NCBI RefSeq assembly: GCF_015356855.1
Contig: NZ_ARXR01000004.1
Span: forward strand, 62,001-126,000
Length of the DNA: 64,000 bases
Direction: 5' to 3'
Source of the DNA: Alloalcanivorax venustensis ISO4
Lineage (GTDB): Bacteria; Pseudomonadota; Gammaproteobacteria; Pseudomonadales; Alcanivoracaceae
Part shown: one piece after another, positions 1-8,644 of the stretch
Position numbering within the stretch: the first letter of the stretch is position 1
Layout of the letters: each line of letters begins with the position of its first letter
Program-made: the position numbers and the translations under genes
Notes under the pieces: generated by a model
What the model saw: only the letters and a program-made list of their open reading frames with translations
Database searches by the model: none
What the model was told of the DNA's origin: nothing

Positions 1-1174
1 GCAGGCGGTGCTCCACATCGCGCAGAAAGACATAGGCGTCGGCCAGTTCGGCGACCACGTCCTCGGGCAGCATGCCCTCCTCCACCAGCATCGGCAGCAC
101 TTTCATCAGGTTCGGGTCGCGCAGGCTGGGCAGCTGGCCGCCGCGGATCAGCTGGAACGCCTGGACGATGAACTCCACTTCGCGGATGCCGCCGGCGCCC
201 AGTTTGACGTCCGCCTGCATGCCCTTGCGGTTCACCTCACGCTCGATCAGGCCCTTCATTTCGCGCAGCGATTCGAACGCGCCGTAATCGATATAGCGGC
301 GGTAGACGAAAGGGTTGAGCCGCTCGATCAGGCGCGCGCCGGCGTCCAGGTCGCCGGCCACCGGGCGCATCTTGATCAGCGCGTAGCGCTCCCATTCGCG
401 GCCCTGGTTTTCGTAGTAGCTTTCCATGGCGTCGAAGCCCACCGCCAGGGCGCCGCTCTTACCCCAGGGGCGCAGACGCATGTCGACCCGGAATACGAAA
501 CCGTCGCCGGTGGTCTGGTCGAGGGCCTTGATCAGCTGCTGGCCCAGGCGCAGGAAAAACTGGTGGTGGGTGAGGTTGCGGCGCTCGCCTTCGATCTCCC
601 CTTCGTCTTCGTAGGCGAAGATCAGGTCGATGTCCGAGGACAGGTTCAGCTCGCGGGCGCCCAGCTTGCCCATCGCCAGCACCACCAGCTTGACCGGCCG
701 GCCCTGCTCGTCGCGGGGCGTGCCGTTGCGCTCGCAGGCCCACTGGTAGAGCTTTTCCAGGGCGGTGGCGATCAGGGTGTCGGCGAGCAACGACAGGTCC
801 GCCACGGTGGCGTGGTAGTCCGCCAGCCCGGTGAGGTCCCGCCAGATCAGGCGCACCATATGGCGGTGGCGAAGGCGGCGCAGCGTGGCCTTGAGGGCGT
901 CCTCGTCGTCACAGGCCATCACCGCCTGGCTGATCTCCTCGCCCAGCCGCCCGGGCTCGAGACGCGCCTTGAGCGCGCAGCCGGCCAGCCAGTCCCCCAG
1001 GTCCGCGTCGCGAATGAATTGCTCCGCCACGTAATCGGAGCCCGCCCAGACACGGGGCAGGTCTTTGAGAAGGGCGTCGGGGAGAACATGGCCCACTTCC
1101 TGGAACCGCTGCCAGTGCCGGGTCACCAACACGGAGAGTTCGTCGGGCAGGCCGGAATAGTCCGGATCAGTCAT
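1..1174 (-). CDS. glnE: Glutamine synthetase adenylyltransferase/adenylyl-removase, N-terminal part
   Basis: GlnE attaches and removes AMP on glutamine synthetase in response to PII signalling, setting nitrogen assimilation in the cytoplasm. Only about 391 codons are in the window; the family is usually about 950-1000 residues, so the C-terminal half lies beyond position 1. The reading frame from the ATG at 1174 gives the nucleotidyltransferase signature GARELNLSSDIDLIF near residue 165, the metal-binding motif of the N-terminal adenylyl-removase domain. The next gene on this strand ends 66 bases upstream, so glnE may share its transcript. The antisense strand is also open through here, a common GC-rich artefact. 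Identification is secure; completeness cannot be judged. Confidence 0.93.
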   Translation of the reverse strand, partial: MTDPDYSGLPDELSVLVTRHWQRFQEVGHVLPDALLKDLPRVWAGSDYVAEQFIRDADLGDWLAGCALKARLEPGRLGEEISQAVMACDDEDALKATLRRLRHRHMVRLIWRDLTGLADYHATVADLSLLADTLIATALEKLYQWACERNGTPRDEQGRPVKLVVLAMGKLGARELNLSSDIDLIFAYEDEGEIEGERRNLTHHQFFLRLGQQLIKALDQTTGDGFVFRVDMRLRPWGKSGALAVGFDAMESYYENQGREWERYALIKMRPVAGDLDAGARLIERLNPFVYRRYIDYGAFESLREMKGLIEREVNRKGMQADVKLGAGGIREVEFIVQAFQLIRGGQLPSLRDPNLMKVLPMLVEEGMLPEDVVAELADAYVFLRDVEHRL

Positions 1175-1240
1175 GGCCGGTATTGTCCACGGGCAAAGCG
1201 GAAAACGCCAATGTTAACGCAGTGCGCCACTCGCCGCCCC

Positions 1241-3034
1241 CTAGAGCAGGACGTCCTGGGAGGGGGTGACGCGCAGCACCTCTTCGATGGTGGTCAGACC
1301 CTTGGCCACTTTCTGGGCGCCGCTGATGCGCAGCGGCTTCATGCCGCCCTTGATGGCCTGCCGGGTGATCGCCTCGAGATCCGCGTTGCGCCCCACCATG
1401 CCCTTCAGGGTGCCGTGCAGCGGCATGGTCTCGTAGACGCCCATACGGCCCAGGTAGCCGGTGCCGCGACACTCCAGGCAGCCCACCGGCTGGCAGACGG
1501 TGTCCGGCACGCTCATCTTGAAGGGGCGCACCAGCTCCTGCCAGGCCGCCTCGTCGGGGCGGGTCTCGGTCTTGCAGTGCGGGCACAGGGTGCGCACCAG
1601 GCGCTGGGCCATGACGCCGATCACGGTGGCGGAGATCAAATAGGACGGCACGCCCAGATCCGCCAGCCGGGTGATCGACGAGGGGGCGTCGTTGGTGTGC
1701 AGGGTGGAGAGCACCAGGTGACCAGTGAGCGCCGCCTGAATCGCCATGTCCGCGGTGGCCAGGTCGCGGATCTCACCGATCATGATGATGTCCGGGTCCT
1801 GGCGCAGCATCGCCTTGACGCCCTGGGAGAAGCCCACCTCGATGTTGGACTGCACCTGCATCTGGTTGAAGCTGGGCTCCACCATTTCGATCGGATCCTC
1901 GATGGTGCAGACGTTCACTTCGCTGGTGGCCAGCTGCTTGAGGGTGGAATAGAGCGTGGTGGTCTTGCCCGAGCCGGTGGGGCCGGTGACGAACACGATG
2001 CCGTGGGTGTGGGCGGTCATCGCCTGCCAGTGCTGGTAGTCCTCCTTACTGAAGCCGAGCTGCGAGAAGCTGCGCACCAGCACGTCCGGGTCGAACACCC
2101 GCATCACCATTTTTTCGCCGAAGGCGGTGGGCAGCGTGGAAATCCGCAGCTCCACTTCGTCGCCGTCCGGGGACTTGGTCTTCAGGCGGCCGTCCTGGGG
2201 TTTGCGCTTCTCGGCCACGTTCAGCCGCGAGAGAATCTTCAGCCGGCTGGTGACCGCCGCCATGATGGTGGCCGGCAGCTCATAGACGTCGTGCAACACG
2301 CCGTCGATGCGGAAGCGCATCTTGCCCAGGTCCCGGCGCGGCTCCAGGTGGATGTCACTGGCGCGCTGGGAAAACGCGTACTGCAGGATCCAGTCGACGA
2401 TATTGACGATGTGCTGGTCGTCCGCGTCCGGGTGGCCCTTGCCCACTTCCAGCAGCTGCTCGAAGTTGGTGATGCCGGAGAGCTCCTGGCCGCCGGCGCG
2501 GGCGGCGCCGGCGATCGAGCGGCTCAGGTTGTAGAACTCGATGCGGTAGCGGCGCAGTTGCTCCGGGTTGGCGAACACCACTTCCAGGGAGCGGTCGCCC
2601 AGCACCTGCTTGAGATGCTCCTGCCAGTCCGGCTTGAAGGGCTGGTCGCAGGCCACCACCACCCGGTCGCGGTGGCTCTCCACGGCGACGATGCCGTGCC
2701 GTTCGGCGAACGCGTAGCTCATCACCCGGGTGATCTGGTCCACGTCCACCTTGAGCGGGTCGATGTGGTACAGGGTCAGGCCGCTTTTCGCCGCCAGCCA
2801 GTCGCTGAGGAATTCCATATCCATGATGCGCTGGCCGTGGGCGCGGTCCACCAGGCGGTACTTGGCCACCACCTGCAACGGGTGCCAGTTGAGTTCCTTG
2901 TTTTCCCTGGGCGTGGTGGAAATAACGTTGAACTCTTCCCGGGTCACGCGCTGCTCGTCGAGCAATTCGCGCATTACCCAGCGAACGTCCACTTCCTGGC
3001 CGCGCAGATGCGCGGGAACGGCGCTGGCATTCAC
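1241..3034 (-). CDS. GspE/PilB-family secretion ATPase (orphan)
   Basis: A 597-residue hexameric-type ATPase of the type II secretion/type IV pilus family. These proteins power pseudopilus or pilus assembly at the inner membrane. The Walker A motif GPTGSGKTTTLYS is near residue 350. It is followed by the Asp/Walker B region (IMIGEIRDLATADMAIQAAL) and a four-cysteine zinc motif (CPHC then CLEC, about residues 485-520) as in GspE and PilB. I chose the GTG at 3034 because a GGGGAG ribosome site lies about 7 bases upstream. A longer frame reaching 3286 would overlap the divergent DUF47 gene and lacks family similarity. No other secretion or pilus gene is nearby, so its partner system is unknown. 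Confidence 0.85.
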   Translation of the reverse strand: MNASAVPAHLRGQEVDVRWVMRELLDEQRVTREEFNVISTTPRENKELNWHPLQVVAKYRLVDRAHGQRIMDMEFLSDWLAAKSGLTLYHIDPLKVDVDQITRVMSYAFAERHGIVAVESHRDRVVVACDQPFKPDWQEHLKQVLGDRSLEVVFANPEQLRRYRIEFYNLSRSIAGAARAGGQELSGITNFEQLLEVGKGHPDADDQHIVNIVDWILQYAFSQRASDIHLEPRRDLGKMRFRIDGVLHDVYELPATIMAAVTSRLKILSRLNVAEKRKPQDGRLKTKSPDGDEVELRISTLPTAFGEKMVMRVFDPDVLVRSFSQLGFSKEDYQHWQAMTAHTHGIVFVTGPTGSGKTTTLYSTLKQLATSEVNVCTIEDPIEMVEPSFNQMQVQSNIEVGFSQGVKAMLRQDPDIIMIGEIRDLATADMAIQAALTGHLVLSTLHTNDAPSSITRLADLGVPSYLISATVIGVMAQRLVRTLCPHCKTETRPDEAAWQELVRPFKMSVPDTVCQPVGCLECRGTGYLGRMGVYETMPLHGTLKGMVGRNADLEAITRQAIKGGMKPLRISGAQKVAKGLTTIEEVLRVTPSQDVLL

Positions 3035-3136
3035 GGTGGTGCTCCCCCGTCTTTTGATTGTCTGTATCCGTTTGCCGATTACTGTAGACCGAGCCGGCAC
3101 TTGCCGCCATCCCCGTTCCGGAGGAACCTGAACCAG

Positions 3137-3195
3137 GCCCGCCCAGGCGGGCTCCGGGCGGGGCGTTGGAATTGACGGAAGCTTCCCTCTATACT
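3137..3195 (+). promoter_or_regulatory. Divergent intergenic region with hairpin and -10 box for the DUF47/pitA unit
   Basis: The 202-base gap between the divergent GspE-like gene and the DUF47 gene holds a GC hairpin at 3137-3152 (GCCCGCC-CA-GGCGGGC). It also holds a likely sigma70 promoter reading right: TTGGAA at 3166-3171, 18-base spacer, TATACT at 3190-3195. This is 42 bases before the DUF47 ATG. The promoter is by sequence match only. Confidence 0.5.
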
Positions 3196-3236
3196 CGCGC
3201 CCCATCATTATGACCGTTCCGTTACAGGGTAGTCCC

Positions 3237-3917
3237 ATGTCCTTCGGAAGCTCGATCGCCGGCCTGTTCGGCCGCTCACCGATCAAACCGCTGCAACAGC
3301 ACTACGACACCGTGCACGAATGCGCACTGGGCCTGGGCGAGTTCTTCGCCGGGGTCAGCAGTAACGACTGGGAAAAGGCCAAGGCCGCCCGTCAGCGCAT
3401 CGCCGACCTGGAAAACCAGGCGGACACCCTGAAAAAAGAATTCCGCCTCAATCTGCCGAAAAGCCTGTTCCTGCCGGTGTCCCGCACCGACCTGCTGGAG
3501 CTGGTGAGCGTCCAGGACAAGGTGGCCAACAAGGCCAAGGACATCGCCGGCCTGATGCTGGGCCGGCAAATGACCATTCCGCAGCCCATCGCCGAGGCCA
3601 TGAACGTCTATCTGCAAGGCGCCATCGAGACCTCGGCCCAGGCCCAGAAAGCGATCAACGAACTCGACGAACTGGTGGAAACCGGCTTCAGCGGCCGCGA
3701 GATCCAGCTGGTCGAGGAGCTGATCGAGGACCTGGACCGGCTGGAACGGGCCAACGACGAGCAGCAGATTCAGATCCGTTCGCAGCTGTTCAAGCTGGAA
3801 TCCGAGCTGCCGCCGGTGGACGTGATCTTCCTGTACAAAATCATCGAGTGGATCGGCGATCTGGCCGACCGCGCCCAAAAAGTGGGCGGCCGCCTGCAAC
3901 TACTGCTGGCCCGCTAA
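3237..3917 (+). CDS. DUF47/PhoU-like phosphate transport regulator (TIGR00153 family)
   Basis: A 226-residue helical protein of the DUF47 (PF01865) family, distant relatives of PhoU that are almost always encoded next to Pit phosphate transporters and are thought to modulate them. The protein is rich in Ala, Leu, Glu and Gln, consistent with long helices and no membrane segment. The ATG at 3237 gives the usual family N-terminus (MSFGSSIAGLFGRSPI). An in-frame ATG at 3210 adds nine atypical residues. The gene ends 34 bases before pitA and the two are very likely one operon. A direct regulatory effect on PitA is inferred from family context. Confidence 0.9.
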   Translation: MSFGSSIAGLFGRSPIKPLQQHYDTVHECALGLGEFFAGVSSNDWEKAKAARQRIADLENQADTLKKEFRLNLPKSLFLPVSRTDLLELVSVQDKVANKAKDIAGLMLGRQMTIPQPIAEAMNVYLQGAIETSAQAQKAINELDELVETGFSGREIQLVEELIEDLDRLERANDEQQIQIRSQLFKLESELPPVDVIFLYKIIEWIGDLADRAQKVGGRLQLLLAR

Positions 3918-3951
3918 AGCCTGACCCAAGCACCCTGACCAGAGGTTCGCT

Positions 3952-5220
3952 ATGGAGTGGATGCTCGAACACAGCATGCTGATGCTGATCATCGCCGGCG
4001 CGGTCGGCTTTCTTATGGCGTGGGGCGTGGGCGCCAACGACGTGGCCAACGCCATGGGCACCTCGGTGGGGGCGGGCGCCCTCACCGTCGGACAGGCGGT
4101 GATGATCGCCATCGTCTTCGAGTTCGCCGGCGCCTATCTGGCCGGCGGCGAGGTGACCGCCACGGTGCGCAAGGGCATCGTCGACGCCAGCGTCTTCAGC
4201 GAGACACCGCACTATCTGGTCTACGGCATGCTGTCGGCGCTGCTGGCGGCGGGCATCTGGCTGGTGGTGGCGTCCTGGTTCGGCTGGCCGGTGTCCACCA
4301 CCCACTCCATCGTCGGCGCCATCGTCGGCTTCGCCGCCGTCGGCGTGGGCATGGACTCGGTGCACTGGGACAAGGTCGGCTCCATCGTCGCCAGCTGGGT
4401 GACCTCGCCGCTGCTGGCCGGCTTCATCTCCTTCTTTCTGATCAAGAGCGTGCAGCGCCTGGTGCTCAACCAGGACGACCCCTTCCAGCGCGCCAAAAAA
4501 GTGGTGCCCTTCTATATGTTCATGGTCGGTTACGTGATGACCGCCGTGACCCTGGTCAAGGGCCTCAAGCACATCGGTCTGGACATCAGCTTCGCCGCCA
4601 GCCTGGGCTGGGCGTTGATCGGCGGCCTGATCGTGGCGGTGATCGGCGCCAGCATTCTCAGCCGCATCCAGCCTGACCCGGAAGCCGACAAGGACTTCCG
4701 CTTCCACTCCGTGGAGCGCATCTTCGCGGTGCTGATGATCTTCACCGCCTGCGCCATGGCCTTCGCCCACGGCTCCAACGACGTGGCCAACGCGGTGGGC
4801 CCGCTGGCCGCCATCAACAGTGTGATCGCCAGCGGCGGCCAGATCGGCGAAGAAGCCGCCATGCCCAGCTGGATCCTGCTGGTGGGCGCCATGGGCATTG
4901 TGTTCGGCCTGGCGATTCTCGGTGCCCGGGTGATGGCCACCGTGGGCACCAAGATCACCGCCCTGACCCCCAGCCGCGGCTTCGCCGCCGAGCTGGGCGC
5001 CGCCACCACCGTGGTGCTGGCCTCCGGCACCGGCCTGCCGATCTCCACCACCCACACCCTGGTGGGCGCGGTGCTCGGCGTCGGCATGGCGCGCGGCATC
5101 GGCTCGCTGAACCTGCGCACCGTGGGCACCATCTTTACCTCCTGGGTGGTGACACTGCCGGCCGGCGCCCTGCTTTCGATTCTGTTCTTCTTTTTCTTCA
5201 AGGGTCTGTTCGGGGCCTGA
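3952..5220 (+). CDS. pitA: Low-affinity inorganic phosphate transporter, Pit family
   Basis: A 422-residue inner-membrane PHO4-family symporter that imports metal-phosphate complexes with protons. The family's duplicated signature is clear: GANDVANAMGTSVGAGALT near residue 26 and GSNDVANAVGPLAA near residue 272. About ten or more hydrophobic segments are visible, and the protein ends in a hydrophobic phenylalanine-rich segment. A ribosome site (AGAGGT) precedes the ATG by about 8 bases. It follows the DUF47 gene by 34 bases. A hairpin-forming repeat immediately downstream may end the transcript. Close bacterial relatives can carry sulfate instead, but the DUF47 partner favours phosphate. Confidence 0.92.
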   Translation: MEWMLEHSMLMLIIAGAVGFLMAWGVGANDVANAMGTSVGAGALTVGQAVMIAIVFEFAGAYLAGGEVTATVRKGIVDASVFSETPHYLVYGMLSALLAAGIWLVVASWFGWPVSTTHSIVGAIVGFAAVGVGMDSVHWDKVGSIVASWVTSPLLAGFISFFLIKSVQRLVLNQDDPFQRAKKVVPFYMFMVGYVMTAVTLVKGLKHIGLDISFAASLGWALIGGLIVAVIGASILSRIQPDPEADKDFRFHSVERIFAVLMIFTACAMAFAHGSNDVANAVGPLAAINSVIASGGQIGEEAAMPSWILLVGAMGIVFGLAILGARVMATVGTKITALTPSRGFAAELGAATTVVLASGTGLPISTTHTLVGAVLGVGMARGIGSLNLRTVGTIFTSWVVTLPAGALLSILFFFFFKGLFGA

Positions 5221-5223
5221 ACA

Positions 5224-5295
5224 GCCTCAAGCTACAAGCCTCAAGCCGCAAGAAACCCCGAGTGGCTTGCAGCTTGTAGCCTGTAGCTTGCAGCC
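5224..5295. repeat. Inverted repeat of AGCTTGTAGC-type oligomers
   Basis: Between pitA and argA, several CAAGCTACAAGC-like units (about 5225-5252) face several GCTTGCAGCTTGTAGC-like units (about 5264-5294). They can fold into one imperfect hairpin with a roughly 12-base loop. The same oligomer occurs in the outer arms of the palindrome at 11440-11703. It may act as a transcription terminator for pitA or be a parasitic repeat. Confidence 0.75.
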
Positions 5296-5323
5296 TCCCT
5301 GGCGAGGGCAGCCCTACGCTGAC

Positions 5324-5329
5324 TATACT
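5324..5329 (+). promoter_or_regulatory. Predicted argA -10 box (TATACT)
   Basis: TATACT lies only 6 bases before the argA ATG at 5336, so the usual start site would coincide with the A of the start codon. There is no good -35 element and no Shine-Dalgarno sequence, which suggests a leaderless mRNA. Inference from spacing only. Confidence 0.45.
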
Positions 5330-5335
5330 GCCGCC

Positions 5336-6682
5336 ATGTCCACCGATATCGAGAATCCCGTGCCCAGCACCCCCAGCGCCAGCGACCAGGTCAACTGGTT
5401 CCGTAATTCGTCGCCGTACATCAACGCCCATCGCGGCCGCACCTTCGTGGTGCTGCTCGGCGGCGAGGTGCTGGACACGCCGCGCCTGCCCACCCTGGTG
5501 CACGACCTGGCGCTGCTCAACGCCCTGGGCGTGAAACTGGTGCTGGTGCACGGCGCCCGGCCGCAGATCAGCCAGCGGCTGGAAGCCGCCGGCCTGGAAA
5601 GCCGCTTCGAGCACCACACCCGCATCACCGACAGCAACGCCCTGGAGGCGGTGATGGCGGCGGTGGGCGCCCTGCGCTTGAAGCTGGAAGGCCTGTTCTC
5701 CATGGGGCTGGCCAACTCGCCGATGCACAACGCCGCGATCCAGCTGATCAGCGGCAACTTCGTGATCGCCAAACCGGTGGGCGTGCGCAACGGCTTTGAC
5801 TACCAGCACACCGGCGAGGTGCGGCGCATCGAAGTGGACGCCATCCGCCAGCAGATGGACGCCGGCAATGTAGTGCTGCTGTCGCCGCTGGGCAGCTCGC
5901 CCACCGGCGAGCTGTTCAACCTGAACGCCGAGGACGTGGCCTCCACCGCCGCCATCGCCCTGGGCGCCGACAAGATGATCGTGCTCGGCGACGGCATCCG
6001 CGTCGAGGACAGCGAACAGCGCCTGCTGCGCGAGCTGTCGCCCCAGGAAGCCGGCCGGCTGCTGGGCGAGGAACGCTTCACCGACAGCGCCGTGGAACGC
6101 CAGCTCACCGCCGCCTACCACGCCGCCAGCAACGGCGTGGCGCGGGCCCACCTGCTCGACGCCAGCGAAGACGGCGCCCTGCTCAAGGAGCTGTTCACCC
6201 GCGACGGCTGCGGCACCATGGTCACCCGGGAAACCTACGAAACCCTGCGCGGCGCCCGCATCGACGACGTCGGCGGCATCCTCGAGCTGCTCGAACCCCT
6301 GGAGCAGAACGGCGTTCTGGTGCGCCGCTCACGGGAACTGCTGGAAAACGAAATCCAGCGTTTCGTGATCATCGAACGGGACGGCATGGTGATCGCCTGC
6401 GCGGCGCTCTACCCGTTCGCCGCCGACCACACCGGCGAGCTGGCCTGCGTGGCCGTGCACCCGCACTACCGCAACAGCGAGCGCGGCCTGCAGATGCTGC
6501 GCTACCTGGAACGGCGCGCCCGGGAGCAGGGCCTGAAAACCCTGTTCGTGCTCACCACCCACACCGCCCACTGGTTCCGCGAGCAGGGTTTCGACCCGGC
6601 CGGCGTGGAAGCCCTGCCCGAGCAACGGCAGCAGCTCTACAACTGGCAGCGCAATTCCAAGGTGTTCGTGAAGCGTCTCTAG
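5336..6682 (+). CDS. argA: N-acetylglutamate synthase
   Basis: ArgA makes N-acetylglutamate from glutamate and acetyl-CoA, the first step of arginine synthesis, and is normally feedback-inhibited by arginine. The 448-residue product has the classical two-domain plan. An amino-acid-kinase-like domain spans about residues 20-300 ([29 protein letters not shown]). A GNAT acetyltransferase domain follows from about 300 to the end ([27 protein letters not shown]). The start at 5336 puts the conserved SPYIN segment near residue 23, as in Pseudomonas ArgA with a slightly longer N-terminus. The upstream frame only translates repeat DNA. argH is also in the window (22075) but not linked. Confidence 0.95.
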   Translation: MSTDIENPVPSTPSASDQVNWFRNSSPYINAHRGRTFVVLLGGEVLDTPRLPTLVHDLALLNALGVKLVLVHGARPQISQRLEAAGLESRFEHHTRITDSNALEAVMAAVGALRLKLEGLFSMGLANSPMHNAAIQLISGNFVIAKPVGVRNGFDYQHTGEVRRIEVDAIRQQMDAGNVVLLSPLGSSPTGELFNLNAEDVASTAAIALGADKMIVLGDGIRVEDSEQRLLRELSPQEAGRLLGEERFTDSAVERQLTAAYHAASNGVARAHLLDASEDGALLKELFTRDGCGTMVTRETYETLRGARIDDVGGILELLEPLEQNGVLVRRSRELLENEIQRFVIIERDGMVIACAALYPFAADHTGELACVAVHPHYRNSERGLQMLRYLERRAREQGLKTLFVLTTHTAHWFREQGFDPAGVEALPEQRQQLYNWQRNSKVFVKRL

Positions 6683-6722
6683 CAGATAGCGCACGCATAT
6701 CGGCCTTTAGCCCGGGGTGCGC

Positions 6723-6752
6723 TACAATCCTCGCTTTCCGATCCGAAAGCGA
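6723..6752 (+). promoter_or_regulatory. ilvD promoter -10 and overlapping palindrome
   Basis: TACAAT at 6723-6728 is a good -10 box. A perfect palindrome with 8-base arms and 6-base spacer (TCGCTTTC at 6731-6738, GAAAGCGA at 6745-6752) begins two bases later. The expected start site (about 6735) falls inside the left arm, so a DNA-level operator is more likely than an RNA hairpin. The right arm abuts the ribosome site GAAGAGA. Confidence 0.5.
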
Positions 6753-6762
6753 AGAGACCACC

Positions 6763-8610
6763 ATGCCCCAGTACCGCTCCCGCACCACCACCCACGGCCG
6801 CAACATGGCCGGCGCCCGGGCGCTTTGGCGCGCCACCGGCATGAAGGACGATGACTTCGGCAAGCCGATCATCGCCATCGCCAACTCCTTCACCCAGTTC
6901 GTGCCCGGGCACGTGCATCTGAAGGACATGGGCCAGCTGGTGGCCGGGGAAGTGGAAAAGGCCGGCGGCATCGCCAAGGAATTCAACACCATCGCGGTGG
7001 ACGACGGCATCGCCATGGGCCACGACGGCATGCTCTATTCGCTGCCCAGCCGCGACATCATCGCCGACTCGGTGGAGTACATGGTCAACGCCCACTGCGC
7101 CGACGCGCTGGTGTGCATTTCCAACTGCGACAAGATCACCCCTGGGATGCTGATGGCCGCCATGCGCCTGAATATCCCGGTGATCTTCGTCTCCGGCGGC
7201 CCCATGGAAGCGGGCAAGACCAAGCTGGGCGAGCATAAGCTGGATCTGGTGGACGCCATGGTGATGGCCGCCGACGACAAGGTGGACGACGCCACCGTGG
7301 CCGAGGTGGAACGCTCCGCCTGCCCCACCTGCGGCTCCTGCTCCGGCATGTTCACCGCCAACTCGATGAACTGCCTGACCGAGGCGCTGGGCCTGTCGCT
7401 GCCCGGCAACGGCTCGCTGCTGGCCACCCACGCCGACCGCCGCGAGCTGTTCCTGGAAGCCGGCCGCCGCATCGTCGATCTGGCCAAGCTCTATTACGAG
7501 CAGGACATGGAGAGCGTGCTGCCGCGCAACATCGCCTCTTACAAGGCGTTCGAGAACGCCATGAGCCTGGACATCGCCATGGGCGGCTCCACCAACACTG
7601 TGCTGCACCTGCTGGCGGCGGCCCAGGAAGGCGGCGTGGACTTCACCATGGAGCACATCGATCGGCTCAGCCGCAAGGTGCCGTGCCTGTGCAAGGTGGC
7701 GCCGGCCACCCAGAAATACCATATGGAAGACGTGCACCGCGCCGGCGGCGTGATGGGCATTCTCGGCGAACTGGACCGGGCCGGCCTGCTGCACCGCGAC
7801 CTGCCCATGGTGCATTCCGCCACCGTGGCCGAGGCGCTGGAACACTATGACGTAATGCGGACCGGCGACGCCGGGGTGAAGAAGATGTTCACCGCCGGGC
7901 CGGCGGGCATCCCCACCCAGACCGCGTTCAGCCAGGACACCCGCTGGGAAAGCCTGGACACCGACCGCGCCGAGGGCTGCATCCGCGATCTGGAGCACGC
8001 CTACAGCCGCGACGGCGGCCTGGCGGTGCTGTACGGCAACATCGCCGAGCGCGGCTGCATCGTCAAAACCGCCGGCGTGGACGATTCCATCCTCACCTTC
8101 AGCGGCCGGGCGCGGGTGTTCGAGTCACAGGATTCGGCGGTGCGCGCCATCCTCGGTGACGAAATCGTCGCCGGCGACGTGGTGGTGATCCGCTACGAGG
8201 GTCCGAAAGGCGGCCCGGGCATGCAGGAAATGCTCTACCCCACCAGCTACCTGAAATCCAAGGGTCTGGGCAAAAGCTGCGCGTTGCTCACCGACGGCCG
8301 CTTCTCCGGCGGCACCTCCGGGCTGTCCATCGGCCACGCCTCTCCGGAAGCCGCCGAGCAGGGCGCCATCGGCCTGGTCCGCGAGGGCGATATGATTGAC
8401 ATCGACATCCCCAACCGCACCATCCAGTTGCGCGTGGACGGCGCCGAGCTGGCCCAGCGCCGGGAAAAAATGGACGCCAGCGGCAAGCTCGCCTGGCGCC
8501 CCCGCGAGATGCGCCAACGCAAGGTGTCCACGGCCCTGAAGGCCTACGCCGCCCTGACCACCAGCGCCGACCGCGGCGCGGTGCGCGATCTCAGCCAGAT
8601 CGGCGAGTAA
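6763..8610 (+). CDS. ilvD: Dihydroxy-acid dehydratase
   Basis: IlvD dehydrates 2,3-dihydroxy-isovalerate and -methylvalerate to the keto acids that precede valine, leucine and isoleucine; it is a cytoplasmic Fe-S enzyme. The 615 residues match the long (about 610-620) form found in enterics and Pseudomonas. Cluster-ligand cysteines are visible in [11 protein letters not shown] (about residue 117) and [18 protein letters not shown] (about residue 187). Near the C-terminus are [12 protein letters not shown] and [16 protein letters not shown]. The promoter region has a palindrome directly at the start of transcription. Neighbouring genes are not from the same pathway. Confidence 0.97.
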   Translation: MPQYRSRTTTHGRNMAGARALWRATGMKDDDFGKPIIAIANSFTQFVPGHVHLKDMGQLVAGEVEKAGGIAKEFNTIAVDDGIAMGHDGMLYSLPSRDIIADSVEYMVNAHCADALVCISNCDKITPGMLMAAMRLNIPVIFVSGGPMEAGKTKLGEHKLDLVDAMVMAADDKVDDATVAEVERSACPTCGSCSGMFTANSMNCLTEALGLSLPGNGSLLATHADRRELFLEAGRRIVDLAKLYYEQDMESVLPRNIASYKAFENAMSLDIAMGGSTNTVLHLLAAAQEGGVDFTMEHIDRLSRKVPCLCKVAPATQKYHMEDVHRAGGVMGILGELDRAGLLHRDLPMVHSATVAEALEHYDVMRTGDAGVKKMFTAGPAGIPTQTAFSQDTRWESLDTDRAEGCIRDLEHAYSRDGGLAVLYGNIAERGCIVKTAGVDDSILTFSGRARVFESQDSAVRAILGDEIVAGDVVVIRYEGPKGGPGMQEMLYPTSYLKSKGLGKSCALLTDGRFSGGTSGLSIGHASPEAAEQGAIGLVREGDMIDIDIPNRTIQLRVDGAELAQRREKMDASGKLAWRPREMRQRKVSTALKAYAALTTSADRGAVRDLSQIGE

Positions 8611-8644
8611 ACCCAGATACAGCGACCACAGGGAAGGAACCGCC

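Noticed and set aside
8-3175. Long open frame of 1055 codons on the plus strand
   Set aside because: It is antisense to glnE and the GspE-like ATPase, is full of His/Gln/Arg/Gly-rich low-complexity sequence, and spans a promoter gap. Typical GC-rich shadow.
3035-3286. N-terminal extension of the GspE-like protein
   Set aside because: It would overlap the divergent DUF47 gene and its promoter; the GTG at 3034 has a good ribosome site.
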